Below, one piece after another: positions 13,855 to 25,873 of a DNA stretch of 64,000 nucleotides. The notes beneath the pieces are model-generated. The model worked only from the letters and a program-made list of their open reading frames with translations. It was not told the DNA's origin and ran no database searches. The DNA comes from Trichinella spiralis (Eukaryota > Nematoda > Enoplea > Trichinellida > Trichinellidae): positions 4,150,637 to 4,214,636 of the forward strand of contig CM012955.1 in assembly GCA_000181795.3 (NCBI GenBank), given 5' to 3'. The translations under genes and the position numbers were made by a program. Numbering within the stretch: position 1 is the stretch's first letter; every line of letters begins with the position of its first letter.

Positions 13855-14218
13855 TGTGCAGTTTATCTGTCAGTTGTAAATTTTTTCTTATTTCCATATT
13901 AATTATTAGATTTACTAAAAATGTCAGCAATAATTTGTATTTTTTTTTGATTATTTTTTACAATTGTTGTTGTTATTTTCAAGTTTATTCGTTGAAAAAT
14001 GGAAAATGTTTGAAAAGTAAACGATTGTAATCAGTCAACAGCAATTGTTGCAATGGGAAAATTGTATACGAAGTGAAGGGGAAAATTTTTTTTTTATTCT
14101 GTTTTCTTATTCAAATGTTATTTTGAAAATTGTTCCCATCTTCACTGTCCCTGTAGTTTATTTGTTTGTTTGTTTGTTTGTTTGTTGATTATTGTACTGT
14201 AGTGGAATTTGATTATAA

Positions 14219-14507
14219 CTGTGGAAAGTTGTCGATGGTGAAGGAAGAATAGCTTATCGCATAGTCAAGACGCTTGACCGGCCAGGTATGCGGTTCACGG
14301 CCCGGCATGATCGATCAATTCGGTCGTCTTATCCAACGGACGATCGCATGGAATTGGTGGAACTGGTTGTGCGTCTGCGCGTTCAATTTGGAAATTCCAA
14401 CAAATCGTAAGGCTCGAATCCAAGGCCGTCGACGGTCATGGGCAACGTCGAGTTTATTTAAATTTCTACACAACTGTTGGAAAAGTTCCCATTTCGAGGT
14501 ACGGTAT
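14219..14507 (+). CDS. unidentified coding-like segment with a frame break
   Basis: From 14219 a frame reads KVVDGEGRIAYRIVKTLDRP and on to ELVELVVRLRVQFGNSNK, then hits TAA at about 14409. One base back, a second frame continues with VRLESKAVDGHGQRRVYLNF and KVPISR to a donor-like G|GTACGG. Both pieces are charged, non-repetitive and locally less AT-rich than the surroundings. They could be two exons, one frameshifted gene, or chance: an overlapping plus frame and a minus frame (14315-14608) are also open. No family recognised. Confidence 0.25.
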
Positions 14508-14995
14508 ATATTTAAAATAAAAATAAAAACAAACAACTGGGTCATTACGTTACTGTATTCTGTCAACTTTTCTGCCGTTGATCGCCTATCGCGACTGTCA
14601 CTTTTCATTCGAGTGGTGAATTTTTGTTTACAAACTCGACGACGGTTAGTAGAAATTTTTCAGAAAAAACTCTGCTACTACTGTTTTGTATATATATTAT
14701 TTATTTTGTTTTAATTCAAAAATAATTCCACTTTGATCTTCAAAAGTAAGTTATAAAAAGTGTTATTTTGTGTTTTTAAATAATCAACAATCAACCCTTT
14801 TCACATGTGGACGATAGATTTTAGATTTGGGATTCGTTGGATTTAAATTTATAAAAAAATTGTTTTTACTTTTTCCATATATATTATACAAAAATTGTTG
14901 TCAGTGTTTGTTTTTGCAATTTAAATTTGTAAACAATTTCTGTCATTTGATTTTGATTTATTGACCACCATTCGATTATTATAAATGCCGACCGA

Positions 14996-15026
<31 letters not shown>

Positions 15027-15122
15027 GGTGTGGTGGAAAATTGTATAAATTGTATATTTTTATCATTATTGGTGAGTTGACCTTTAGTTGAGTGAAATTT
15101 GACTCAAGTTTGAATGATGAAA

Positions 15123-15127
<5 letters not shown>

Positions 15128-15168
<41 letters not shown>

Positions 15169-15185
15169 TTATTTATTTATTTATT
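15128..15185. repeat. compound (AT)n-(TTTA)n microsatellite
   Basis: About 18 AT units run directly into five TTTA units. Such tracts recur in this genome (also 3505-3540, 24940-24961, 45570-45618, 48871-48892). Confidence 0.9.
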
Positions 15186-15226
15186 AATATTCAAATCCAA
15201 TTTGATTTGTTTCACTTTTATTTGAC

Positions 15227-15511
15227 AGCATCTCCAGTTGTCGGTGATTTTTCACCGCAGATTTATTTGACAGATTTCTATTCAACATTTTATGACGGCC
15301 ATTTAGTGGCGATCGTTTTCAAATTATTACTTTCTTCTTCTTTTATTGTATTTCAACGCTTTGTATCTGCGCGTTTCTGTGATGTTTCTAATCTACTAGT
15401 TGGATTGAAAAGTAAGCAAAACAAAAAATTTGGAAATATGGTGTAATTTCTGATTTTTTTGTTTTTTCATTTTCAGCTACTGTCAAATTTGAACTCTGCA
15501 TAGTTGGTTGA
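15227..15511 (+). CDS. candidate two-exon 3' end, unidentified
   Basis: An acceptor TTTGACAG precedes a 183-nt segment open in one frame only (start ASPVVGDFSPQIYLTDFYST), ending at a consensus donor AAAA|GTAAGC at 15409. A second acceptor, TTTTCAG, at about 15478 would join in frame to TTVKFELCIVG-stop at 15511. Splice sites and frame agreement are suggestive; composition is hydrophobic and no family is recognised. Confidence 0.25.
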
Positions 15512-15769
15512 AATTAATAATTTTGATGGTCATCGAGTGAAACTTTGCCACAGATAATAACAGAGATGAACCGATATCCATTTGAAGATAAGTACGGATT
15601 CGATAGATAATAAAAATTGGGGGCCGCTGAATGGCGTCAACATCAATTTTTCAAATGATAAAAATTGTGAAATTACAATTTCAGCTTCGGTATGTCTTAC
15701 TGTCATTTTCTTAATTTATTTGAATTTTCTATTGTTTTTTTTTCTCCCCTTTCTTTTTGTTTCAAATAA

Positions 15770-16198
15770 ATTTCTTCACTTGGTGGCGGAAAAATCCGGT
15801 TCGACGGACGTTCGGCTGAACTCGAACCTAGGCGCGGCCGGCTTTTTCCGTGCCGCGAACGGACCGGTTTCTGTGGCCAATCGACCAATCAGCATACGGC
15901 GACGTCGCGCTACGCAGCGCTTCGGCTAGTCGATGCCAGTTGGGCCCCAGTGTTCGTTGCGGTTCCATCACCGCTTGACGTCTTTCTCCTCCTGCCGCTA
16001 TTTTGTCCTGTATTTTTCGAGCTTCTTCAGCTTCAGCTTAAGCTTCTTCGTCAAAGTGGACATCAGCCCCAAATTGTTGATGCCGTCGCCTACGTGTGTG
16101 TGTATGTTGGCCGAGAATTCCAAAGGCGCTGTCTTTTTCTTTGGTTATCTAGCTGTATGAGTGTACTGAGCGTCATAAAGCTAGGTTACCAAAGCTAA
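15770..16198 (+). other. GC-rich island with overlapping open frames
   Basis: A block much richer in GC than its surroundings. One plus frame reads EKSGSTDVRLNSNLGAAGFF and stops at 15929. Another plus frame stays open through the whole block to 16198. A third plus frame covers 15933-16160 and a minus frame covers 15703-15888. The block could be a conserved exon, a promoter/CpG-like island or a decayed gene. Reading frame cannot be decided by eye. Confidence 0.4.
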
Positions 16199-17598
16199 GA
16201 ACAGCGCCAAATCGCTCCCATTTTCAACCACTTGATCCGAAAGCGAACTATTCAAATTTCTTCTTCTCTACTCGATTTTACATTCTATTCATTCTGTTTC
16301 TTTTGTTGTTATTATTTTTTGAAAATTATCTTTGCCTTTGTTGATGATTGTATGTATATTCGAATAAAAATATAATCTATTATTATTATTATTGTTTTGA
16401 AAATACACAGAAATTCTATTTGTTAATAATACAAAAGGGCAGTGTTGTAAAATGTAATTTATCGGCCCTGTCTTCAACTTTTAATGTTTTCAAATATTTC
16501 AAATCTCACAAAAGATGTGATTATGCGGTATCCAACAACAGAAATGTAAACAAAACAAAGGCACAATTCGAAAGACAGGCGCCCTTTGTTGATGCTTTCC
16601 GCTCATCGTAGCGTTTGTGGTTAGAGAGACGCGTTCGTTGTTCACTTCTGGGTCAGTGTTTGAAAAAAAAAACAATGTTCAAAAACAACCTCGTGAAGAC
16701 ATTTTTTTAGAAAAATAATTATTTTATATGAAAAATTAATAAATTATTGATTGAATTTGAAATATATCGAAATGTGATCATCAACTTTTTTTAAAACAAA
16801 GTTCACATCGAGCAGAGAAGAACAGTATCGTCGTATTATGTAGAAGAAAAATAATTTTTTTTCTGATATTTTCTCAACAGTAGGCTTCTCATTGAGATTC
16901 TTTTTCTTTTTTAAATTTAAATTTATAAACAACAACAACAATTGAACGATGATCATCTTTTGTTCACTGCTTCGATTCGCTTGTTTGTTATGCAAATTCA
17001 CTCGGTCGATTATTCATTGTTCAAATTTCCATGACCGAACGAACAATCAAATCGTCCATTTACGTTTCAAAATTGATCAATTCAAAAATTTGCATACTGA
17101 TTCACTTCTTTCATTCGTATGAACAGAATTGTCATTTCTTGAAGTGTTTTTTTTCTCTTCTACAAATTTCTGTTCAACTCAAAAAATATTTGCGCGCAGT
17201 CGACCGACCGATCATTGACAATATTTGAATTGAAACTTTCGATTGATTCATCATCAATAATTAAAATTTTACAACAAATCGTTGCCGATCAATATTCAAT
17301 AATTCCATTTTTGCGCTGATCAAAAAAAATCGTATTCGATCGTTTCAAAAGTTTCCATCCCCAATTCGGAGACAATTTTTTACCGTCACAAAAAGAAAAT
17401 TGTTAATTTGTTTACATACAAATGTGTTTACGATAATATTTTTGAAACATTCAACATTTTGGAGACGTGTTGAAAGGAGTTGAACGAAAAAGGTCAACGT
17501 ACATTGTTCGTTTGAATATGCAAATTTTCGAATGAATCTAATTGTTTCTTTTTTTTGATGAAAGAAAAAAAATAATATGATTGTGATGTATAAATTTC

Positions 17599-17860
17599 GT
17601 GACGGTCACCGATCCCCGTAATGTTGGATCAACCTCGTTGGACCGGTTGGGTGAGTTGCGTGGGCGAGCCGATGGCGAGTGGAATCGATTCACCATTGCA
17701 CAGTGTTGTTCGACCATACCCGGTAAAGGGTATTTCCTCAAGCTTGTATCGCATCGAACATGGAGGAATTTTTCCTCTTTCTCTCACTTTTTTACCTTAC
17801 CAGTACCAATGTGGTCGTTTGGTTGATCTGCATGGCCAAACAACAACCGTCGATGAATAA
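17599..17860 (+). CDS. unidentified short coding-like segment
   Basis: Two plus frames are open. One starts with ATG at 17621 (MLDQPRWTGWVSCVGEPMAS) and ends at TAA 17860 after GRLVDLHGQTTTVDE, with codon choice like the confirmed genes. The other, from about 17599, reads TVTDPRNVGSTSLDRLGELR and ends close to a donor-like CCCG|GTAAAG. It may be a terminal exon or a small gene. No family recognised. Confidence 0.3.
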
Positions 17861-17864
17861 ATAA

Positions 17865-19780
17865 ATAATTCGTCAAAGCATATTTTCCATTTCTATTCAA
17901 TACTAATACAATAATAATTTGCATTGAAACGTTTTTCAAATTACACTTTAGAAAGATTGCTCTGAAACAAATCTTCACTGCCACACGAATTTTCGTGACG
18001 ATAATTTGAAATTCAAACAAAGCATTCGAATAAACCCGATTTCTTATACAATAATTTAAAATAATAAATCTTGAAAAGCAATTACGGTAACTAATTTTAT
18101 GAAAACTATTTTTTACTTTATTCAAACGCTCGAAAAATAATAACAAATCTTTAGTATAATATTTTTTAATTTTATTTTTATAATAATTCCAATTTCAGCT
18201 TTTCAATTTCAAGTATGTAGAATATGCAAATTTGTATTTTTTTTCTGAAAATGAAATCACAATCAAGCACAACACGACCAAGAATTGTAATTTTTCTTAA
18301 AAGTTGATCGAAACTAATTTTGAAAAACATTCCCAGTCTATTTTTGAAAATGTCAAATGGCTGACCAAATGAAATGAATTAAACCTGAGAATAATTAAAC
18401 ATAAAACAATGTTAAAAATAGATGTAACATTTTCGTGCGACGCGCCCAACGGAAATTTCTCTTTTCCAGATATTGGACGCTAAAAATAAATCTGCACAAC
18501 TGACAGTAATGCATGGCGACGTTGGTAAACATGATACGCGTGAAATGTCAAAAATTCAATCCTACATTGTTCAGCTTTTATCATATATAAGTTCAATGCA
18601 TTGAACAACAGTTGCGTTCTCACGGCAAGATGCGAACCGAAACGTCACACGCTAGTGAACAGTTGGTTGCTTATGTTTTTCCCCTGAACATTCATCTGCT
18701 TCAGTAGTTGCTTCTTATTTATTTAAATGAACACTTGCTTTTATTGTTCGTCATGAAACATTGCAACTGATCGAAACTGTGATAACAATGATTTTCATTT
18801 TTTTCAAATTTTTCATTTGATATTTTCGTTGCAAACAACTTGATCTGATGTATTGATGAATAGACGGTCGCTTTTTTCCATTTCGCTTGTTGAAATTTTT
18901 TCAAATATATAATAAAAGCAATTTAAACAATCCAAATAAACTATTCAACATTTACTATTATAAATTTCCAAACTGTTTCAAAGTAAAGTAACGTTATCTT
19001 ATTGTTTTTTTTTGTCTGGTTGTTATGGTGATGTCTATTGTTATGATAAACACTGTAAAATTATACAGTGATTAAAACATGATTATTTTTAGATATCTGA
19101 AACTTGAATTTTTCATCAACGACAAATTTTTTGCAACATCACTTCACAGTTTGTCCAAGAAAACGTTACTTTGCAGTTTGTTTTGTTTGGAATATTTTCT
19201 TGTTAATGTTGTAAATTTTAGAAATAAAACGATCTTCAACGTGCGATGCGATGTTTAATTAAAATTAATTAGACATTTTGAATGAATATTAAAATAATTT
19301 GTTTTTTAATCAAAAGACTGACCAATTGCAATGCACGCACGAGTGTGTTCAATTTTGAATGGAGAAATTTGATCATCAGCATAAAAGAAAATCATTTTGC
19401 CATACTTGTCCGCAGATTACTAAAGAGGACTAGCACTAGAATTGACTAGTCGCTTGAAGTGGATACTCTTTTAATGATCAGTAAAGATGTACCAGGAACC
19501 AATAAGAGATCGGTCAGTAAATCCAGTACCTCTCAGCCAACAGTATACGAACGTCATATTGGAATCTTGTCATCGAACGTTCACTTGTAATTTGCGTTCT
19601 CACTTCCATTCGTATGCAAACGATATTTGCTGGTTTATTTGATCCAATTTAATACTGACCAGGGCTACAAAAAAATTGTAAAAGTTATTTGTCAAAATGA
19701 ATTTCCATGGAAATAATATACAATAGAGACCGATCAATTATTATCCCTCATTTGCGTCACCCGAATCGTTTAATCTTAAA
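17865..19780. other. no gene seen; upstream region of the two-Ig gene
   Basis: AT-rich DNA with only short open frames. The promoter and 5' untranslated region of the immunoglobulin gene starting at 19781 should lie in its right part. Confidence 0.5.
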
Positions 19781-22700
19781 ATGGACAATCTCTGCTTCAA
19801 CTGTTTTTTCAAATATTATCATATCTGTATGATTCTCTTCAATTTATTAATTATTCATGGTAAGTATTGTACTGATGAAAGAATAAGTTTTCTTTTTTAA
19901 AAATGAAATACTTTTCAAAATATGCAATTTTACATAATTATACTAATGATGATAATGGTGAGTAGAAATTTCGAGCAGTTCATTTATATTAAAAAAAAAT
20001 CCTTTTACAGTAATGCATGAAGTTTGGTATCGGTAAAAGTTTTTCTATTAATTGATTAATAATTTGAAAATTTTTATAGTTTTGTTTAATAATTATTACA
20101 CAATCGGGAAAAAAATGATTATTTTGAAAAAAATAAATGAGACAAATTCATCTCTGCTATGATACTGTACTGCCCATTTGATTAATCATTGAAGAATTTA
20201 GAAAACAACAATCTTGAATACAATGGCTTATTTACAATTAGGTTAATTGAATAATTTCAATTATAAAATTAAAATTTGATCAGAAACATATGTAAAGCTT
20301 AGGTGAACAAAAGATTGATTAATAAACTTCATACGCATCATTTCACAGTTTGAAAAAGTAAACGCTGACAGGTCAGTATTTGAGCAGAAAAAAGTCAATT
20401 ATTCAAATATGCATAATTTGCATTTGCATTATTTCAATGCACAGTGTAATTTAGCGAAATTGATTCATTTATGACGACGGTGTTAGAATTTATTTGCTCA
20501 TTTTGCAAAATAAAATTTATTAATTATCTTTTCAGCAAGTTTCATAAAATGGCATTTAATAAATTGAACTTTTTGAAATATTAAACATCAGTAAAAAAAA
20601 GAAAGCCGAAGGTCAAGCGTCACTTCAGTTATGCACGTGAATTATCCCATATGCATAATCGATTATTGATTGAGCATCAACAGATGATGTACATTATGAA
20701 TTATGAAAAGGGAGAAGAATTGCTTGCATCAGCATAATTTCAGAGATTGATTGGCTTTCGGAAGGGGTCGAACATTGTGCCAAGTGAATGTACATGCTAA
20801 AGACGCTCAGCTTGACAAGAATGAATCAGTAAATCTGTGCACGTTCAACAATCCAAAGTAGATGCAATAATCTACCGTGGATATTGCATTCTAGTGTGTG
20901 TGTGTGTGTGTGTGCGGGAGTTGTGTTTAGATGCATTAAAAGGTCGAATTGATTTTATCTGTCATTTACAGTAGTGCAAAATACTTTTATAATATATGCT
21001 TAATTTGGAAACAACCTATGGATATGCTGAAATAGCTGAAATGAAATTCATCAATAAACAAATAAAACACATTGTTAAAATTTTATTGAAATTTGCATTA
21101 TTGAGCAACAAGAAAAATTTAGACAATTTTCAAAAGTCCAGACAAAATATCAACAATGATAGTTTTGACTGGAATCACATCAAAACCGGTTTTACCGTAT
21201 CATTGCCTCTTTGAATAGTGGTTTTTTGAACGCGTTGGCCATTTTTATCTTCGCTAATCTGAAACCGCCTGGGCAATTTGTGTTGTATTATTTTTTCCTC
21301 TTTGCTGCTTCTTCATCGTCTTCTAGTTTATTCGCGCAGCCATTGCTTATCATTGTGTGTAAGTTTAATCAAACTGTGTTTTCCAAAGATTAAGACTGAC
21401 TTTATTTAATTAAAAAAGAATAAATCGAGATTGTATTAACGAGGAGAATACTTATGTAAATTTTTTTATTTCACTTCATATTGATTTTATATTTCCTTTT
21501 ATTAGAAAACACGACACTGAGAAATTGTTGAAAAGAAATCGTCCATTAAGCTATTAATCAGAATATTAAATGGCATGTTCACTTTCATTGCTTAAATTAG
21601 ATTTATTTTATGAGAAAAAAAATCAACTGAATTCGTTGACGAAAATGATTTTGCAAATTTACCGCAATAAAAAAAATGCTAGATTCCACTTTTTCCCTTT
21701 TTGTCATTTGTGCAGCAGTTCAATTAATTGCTTTTGTCCACTAATTTGTGTCTAATGGAATTTGCAAAAGTCAAATCAATCTTTTTACTGGCCACAAGCT
21801 GTTCATTTAAATTCTTTTGCAAATCGTTCGTGATGCAAAACAATTATCACAAATTTTTCGTGGGAATAAATGAACAGTATTGTTTTGATTTGAACAATTT
21901 TCAAAATTGCAAAACTTAACGAACCGTAATTATTGAATAATTTCCTTTTTTGATGAACAATTTTGAATAATTTTCAGCTTATCACGTCTTTGCCGATCCG
22001 AGTGTTAAAAATGATGAACCTGGTTTTCATTCGTTGCTAAAAAGTGACATCACCGTTGCTGCCACCGAGCCAGCTTATTTGCACTGCAAAGTCGAAAATC
22101 AAGGTCTTTACCAAGTATGTATCTTTTCATTTGCATATTTGAAAATTGTTCCAAATGTGACCTGTACTGTTATTGAGTATAAAATGAAAAGCGTTTATTT
22201 TACAGTACAGAACATCGGATAAAGGTGTAAAAATAAAGTTTTTTTTGTCATTTTAAAAATTGGCAGCATTGTCAAGCTAATTGAATAAAAGTTGAGGAGA
22301 ATTGTTGAATAAAGTTTCTTCTTTTGGTGCTCTTATGTTTGTGAGCTTGAAGCGTCCGTGATTTTTCCAAGAACATCCATTCAAATGAGCATTTCTAGTG
22401 CATGCATTTAATGAGAATTCTATTCAGACTGCCTGGATTCGCCTTGCAGACAGACAAGTACTCAGCGTTGACAATGTGCTTGTGACAAACGACAATCGAT
22501 TCCAAGTATCGCACAGAAAACGCAGCAACGACTGGTGTTTAATAATTAAGTAAAGAGTGGAAGAATAAAAAAGAAAGAAAGAGAAATTGTTTGATTTAAA
22601 TATTTTTTCAAAGGCATACTGTAGAGAAAGATTCAGGAACGTACGAGTGCATTTTGTCCACGGATCCACCGAAGCGATTTTCAGTAAGACTCAACATTGT

Positions 22701-23563
22701 CGGTAGGCTGTTTTTTTTTCTTTTTGGAACTTTTCACACACATACACAGAACTTTCGGACAAATTTCAAATCACTTTCAGAAAATGAAATAACAATCAGC
22801 GGATCAAAAGAAGTCGACGAAGGCGATACGATTATTATAAAATGTCGGGTCAGTAATGTTGTTCACAATGGTCATCTACCTTCGGCAGTTTGGTGGTATG
22901 CGAACAATACGATCATATCTTTCATTCAGAACGACAGTAAGCAATTCATCGCAGATTCATTTTTGTTGTAAAATTTGAATATTTAAAAATTATGAAAAGT
23001 TTTGATGAAATTTTAATTAAAAAATTAAAAAAATTTTTTTCAGGATTCCAAAAGAGCACACAGTCTGTGGAGAATGGACTTGTCAGTGAACTTCGAATTG
23101 CTGACGCTCGTCCGTGGGATTCGGCCATTTATTCTTGCGAAGGAAACAACACCCCGAGGAGATTTATAGAAATCAATGTCAAAGGTTAGAATAAGTTTTT
23201 TTTCCAAAATGCAATTATGAACATCAAATAAAGTTTAAAAAAGTACATTCTGAAAGCAAGCAACAAGCACAACAGCAGCAACAACAAACATTTTTTGCAC
23301 AATATGCAGATTTTATATGCAATTGCAAAAACATCATGGCTATTTTTGTAAATCATTTATTGTAGGAAACGACAACACATATTCCAATCAAAATGGCATC
23401 TCCAAAACACAACCATTAAGTATGATATTTATGCGTAGGTTGAAAATTTATTTACCAATATATTTATATATGTATTTTCTCTTTTTTTGCAGGTTCCTCA
23501 GCAAATCAAAAGCAAAATTTGTATTCATTTTTAATTTTATTTGTTTTATTATTTGTTTATTAA
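19781..23563 (+). CDS. two-immunoglobulin-domain surface protein of the Dpr / ZIG-8 type, likely GPI-anchored
   Basis: Dpr and ZIG proteins are small neuronal immunoglobulin proteins used in synaptic partner recognition or axon maintenance. Eight exons: 19781-19859, 21978-22114, 22428-22549, 22614-22702, 22781-22936, 23044-23184, 23366-23419 and 23493-23563. Their sum is 849 nt (282 aa), with every junction in frame. Exon 1 is a signal peptide (start MDNLCFNC, core MILFNLLIIH). Ig1 has YLHCKV, TAWIRLADRQVLS, RFQVSHR, DWCLIIK and DSGTYECILSTDPP, the Dpr signature. Ig2 has IIIKCRV, VWWYANN and DSAIYSCEGN. The C-terminus is a small-residue segment then a hydrophobic tail (SFLILFVLLFV) ending at the stop, typical of a GPI-anchor signal. 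The first intron is 2.1 kb. Which fly or worm paralog is closest cannot be decided here. Confidence 0.93.
20897..20914 (+). repeat. (TG)n microsatellite in intron 1 of the Ig gene
   Basis: About nine TG units inside the 2.1-kb first intron. No other feature seen in that intron. Confidence 0.8.
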
Positions 23564-23760
23564 AAATTGATAAAATAAGTTCAGCAGAAAATACAGTGAT
23601 ATGAGAATTGTTCGGAATGAAGTTAATAGGAATGGGAAGTATGATTTGATCGATAAAAATGCAACCATTGGAAAATCAAGCGATATAAATTATGAAGCCA
23701 AATTATGGAATGTAGTTTTTGATTTAAAATTTAAATACAAAAAAAATAACAGTGAATTTT

Positions 23761-24932
23761 TCAAAAACGTTCAAAGTAATTATCTTCTTCTTCTTCATCT
23801 TCATCTTCTTGCTGTTGTTCGTCACCTTCCGCGAAATAGCCGATTTTCTGAGGCCAAAGAAGGAAAAGGATCACCGAAGCGACAAGCAGAGAAGCAGCCG
23901 GCACCACAACCATAACATATTTGAAATACAAGTTGATCAGGCCGCACGTTGCTTCACTGAAAGAAGAAGAAGAAATATTGAATGCTAAATAAATAACTTG
24001 ATCAATTGTGGAACAGCAGCAAACAAATAAAGTGTGTATCACTGGCAAAGCGGTTCCAGAGCTTGGATAATTTGAACCGCAACGCCCGTTAGCAATTTGT
24101 CGAACAGGCTCATCGCACCGAAAACAAACGCGCCACTTTCCTGTGAATAATAATTGAACCAATTCGATATGTAAATTTATATTTAAATTTACAGTGCTTT
24201 TGTTGATCAAATCGGACGTGAAAGCTAGCGCGTTGATGATCAAACTTGACGACGAGATGCCCATCAAAATTGCCACACCGTAAATTTGCATTTGCAGCTT
24301 TTCGCACCACATCCATCCGCTGGCTCCGATGCCGACAACGATTCCAATCAAAGATCCAATCTGCAAAGAAATGATGAACAATAAATTAATAATAATACTA
24401 TTATTCATTTGATAATGATGATGATGATGATTAATGCATTGTTTTACTTTTCGATTGATAACACGCGTCACCATTCGAAAACTGAACAACGTAGCGGTGA
24501 AGAAGCTGCTCACGTACACAGCCAACGGTACCGTAGCGATGTTCATCTGCGCATTAATTAGACGTTGTTGTTGTTGGGAAAAAAAAGTAAAATTTGCATA
24601 CCTTGTTCATATTTTGTGTTTCCAAAATGTAAAGCGGCAAATAAGTCATCGAGATGTTGTTGCAAAGACGAATGCACATGTAGAGGATGCTGATCAGGTA
24701 GAATTGTCGATTTTGAAGCCAGTGTTTCCAAGTGACGAGAACTTTTTTCGTTGTAGAACTGACGGACGTCGACGGTTCGACCACCTCGCTTGGTAAAGCT
24801 TCGTCAATCTTCCGATATTGTGTTCTGTACAATGTCCACTTTTCCCTGACTCCAACGTGAAAAAGCACTGAGAACAGAATCCCAGCACCGGTAATTGTCA
24901 ATGCGACGTTCTGGAAAACAAACGGAACAAAC

Positions 24933-24963
<31 letters not shown>

Positions 24964-25873
24964 GATCTTTTTTTTATAGTTTTAATACAACACAGCATAT
25001 GCAAATACCCTGAACCCGTCAACGTCGTGTGGAGTGACATCGCTGTGAACGGCATCTTGTCCAATGAACAAATAGACCAACGCGAGCGTTACAATATTTG
25101 CAAATACCGTGAATGCATACCCAAAATATGAATAATACTAATAATAGAAATCCATTACCTGATTACAGAACAACATTACCTGATTCCATTTAATGCTGCC
25201 CGTTCAGCTGTGCAAGGTGTAAGCTCAGGAATCAAAGCAAGATGGCCTATTTGAACGGAAGCCCAGCCAAATTGAAAAATAACAACAAACGGACAATAAT
25301 ACAACAGTTGAATCCACTCTTTTGTACCATCGTCACCGTATGTGCATCCAAAACATTTCATGAATAGAAATACAAATGACATCGCAACACAAATAGTTCC
25401 TGAAAATGACAATAAATAAATAAATAAATGATAATGATACTTTTTTTTGTTCTTACCAATCAAGTGTAAAAATTTACGACGTCCATATTTCAGGCAAAAC
25501 AACGGCACGTTTAAACGATCCGATTCGAAACCAACTGCCGGAGTTGAAATCGCGTCCGCAATTTGGCCAATCAAAAATATACTGCCTAGATTGGAAAAGT
25601 TTTTTGAAAAGTCAAACAATTTCTGCTGCTTCAGGAGAAACCTGCAGCCGGCGCGGTGAACAGCAACGCTTTTCTGAGAAATACCAACAAAAAGCTGAAC
25701 CACATGCTGGCGCAGAGGTCGTTGTAGACGTGGCCGAAGCCGAACGCCAGCCGGCGCCACAGCCTTTTCAAGCTCTTGTAGCTGGGCGGGGGCGGGGTCG
25801 GCTCGATGGTCGAGATCGCCGAGCCGGTACCCGGCGCCAGGTCGGCCCGGTCTGAACTGCGCACCTCATTCAT
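23761..25873 (-). CDS. MFSD12-like major facilitator transporter
   Basis: MFSD12 is a twelve-span lysosomal/melanosomal transporter linked to cystine import and pigmentation in vertebrates. Nine exons on the minus strand: 25873-25642, 25585-25457, 25399-25180, 25120-25009, 24910-24602, 24546-24448, 24360-24193, 24140-24043 and 23956-23761. Their sum is 1563 nt (520 aa). Family blocks: GHVYNDLCASMWFSFLL, GQIADAISTPAVGFESDR, YGRRKFLHLIGTICV, YYCPFVVIFQFGWASVQIGH, LALIPELTP and IRYAFTVFANI. The N-terminal cytosolic segment is Pro/Ser-rich. The C-terminal tail is very acidic (EDEDEEEED) and ends YFERF. The start ATG at 25873 gives a full N-terminus. The junction between exons 3 and 4 lacks an in-frame AG acceptor (see findings). 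Substrate in this organism is not known. Confidence 0.93.

Noticed and set aside
13773-14030. possible polyglutamine protein
   Set aside because: Begins at a non-ATG codon, crosses T-rich low-complexity sequence, and the Gln run is a simple CAG microsatellite.
24770-24790. Pol III B-box-like GGTTCGACC
   Set aside because: It lies within coding exon 5 of the MFSD12-like gene and has no A box at the right distance.
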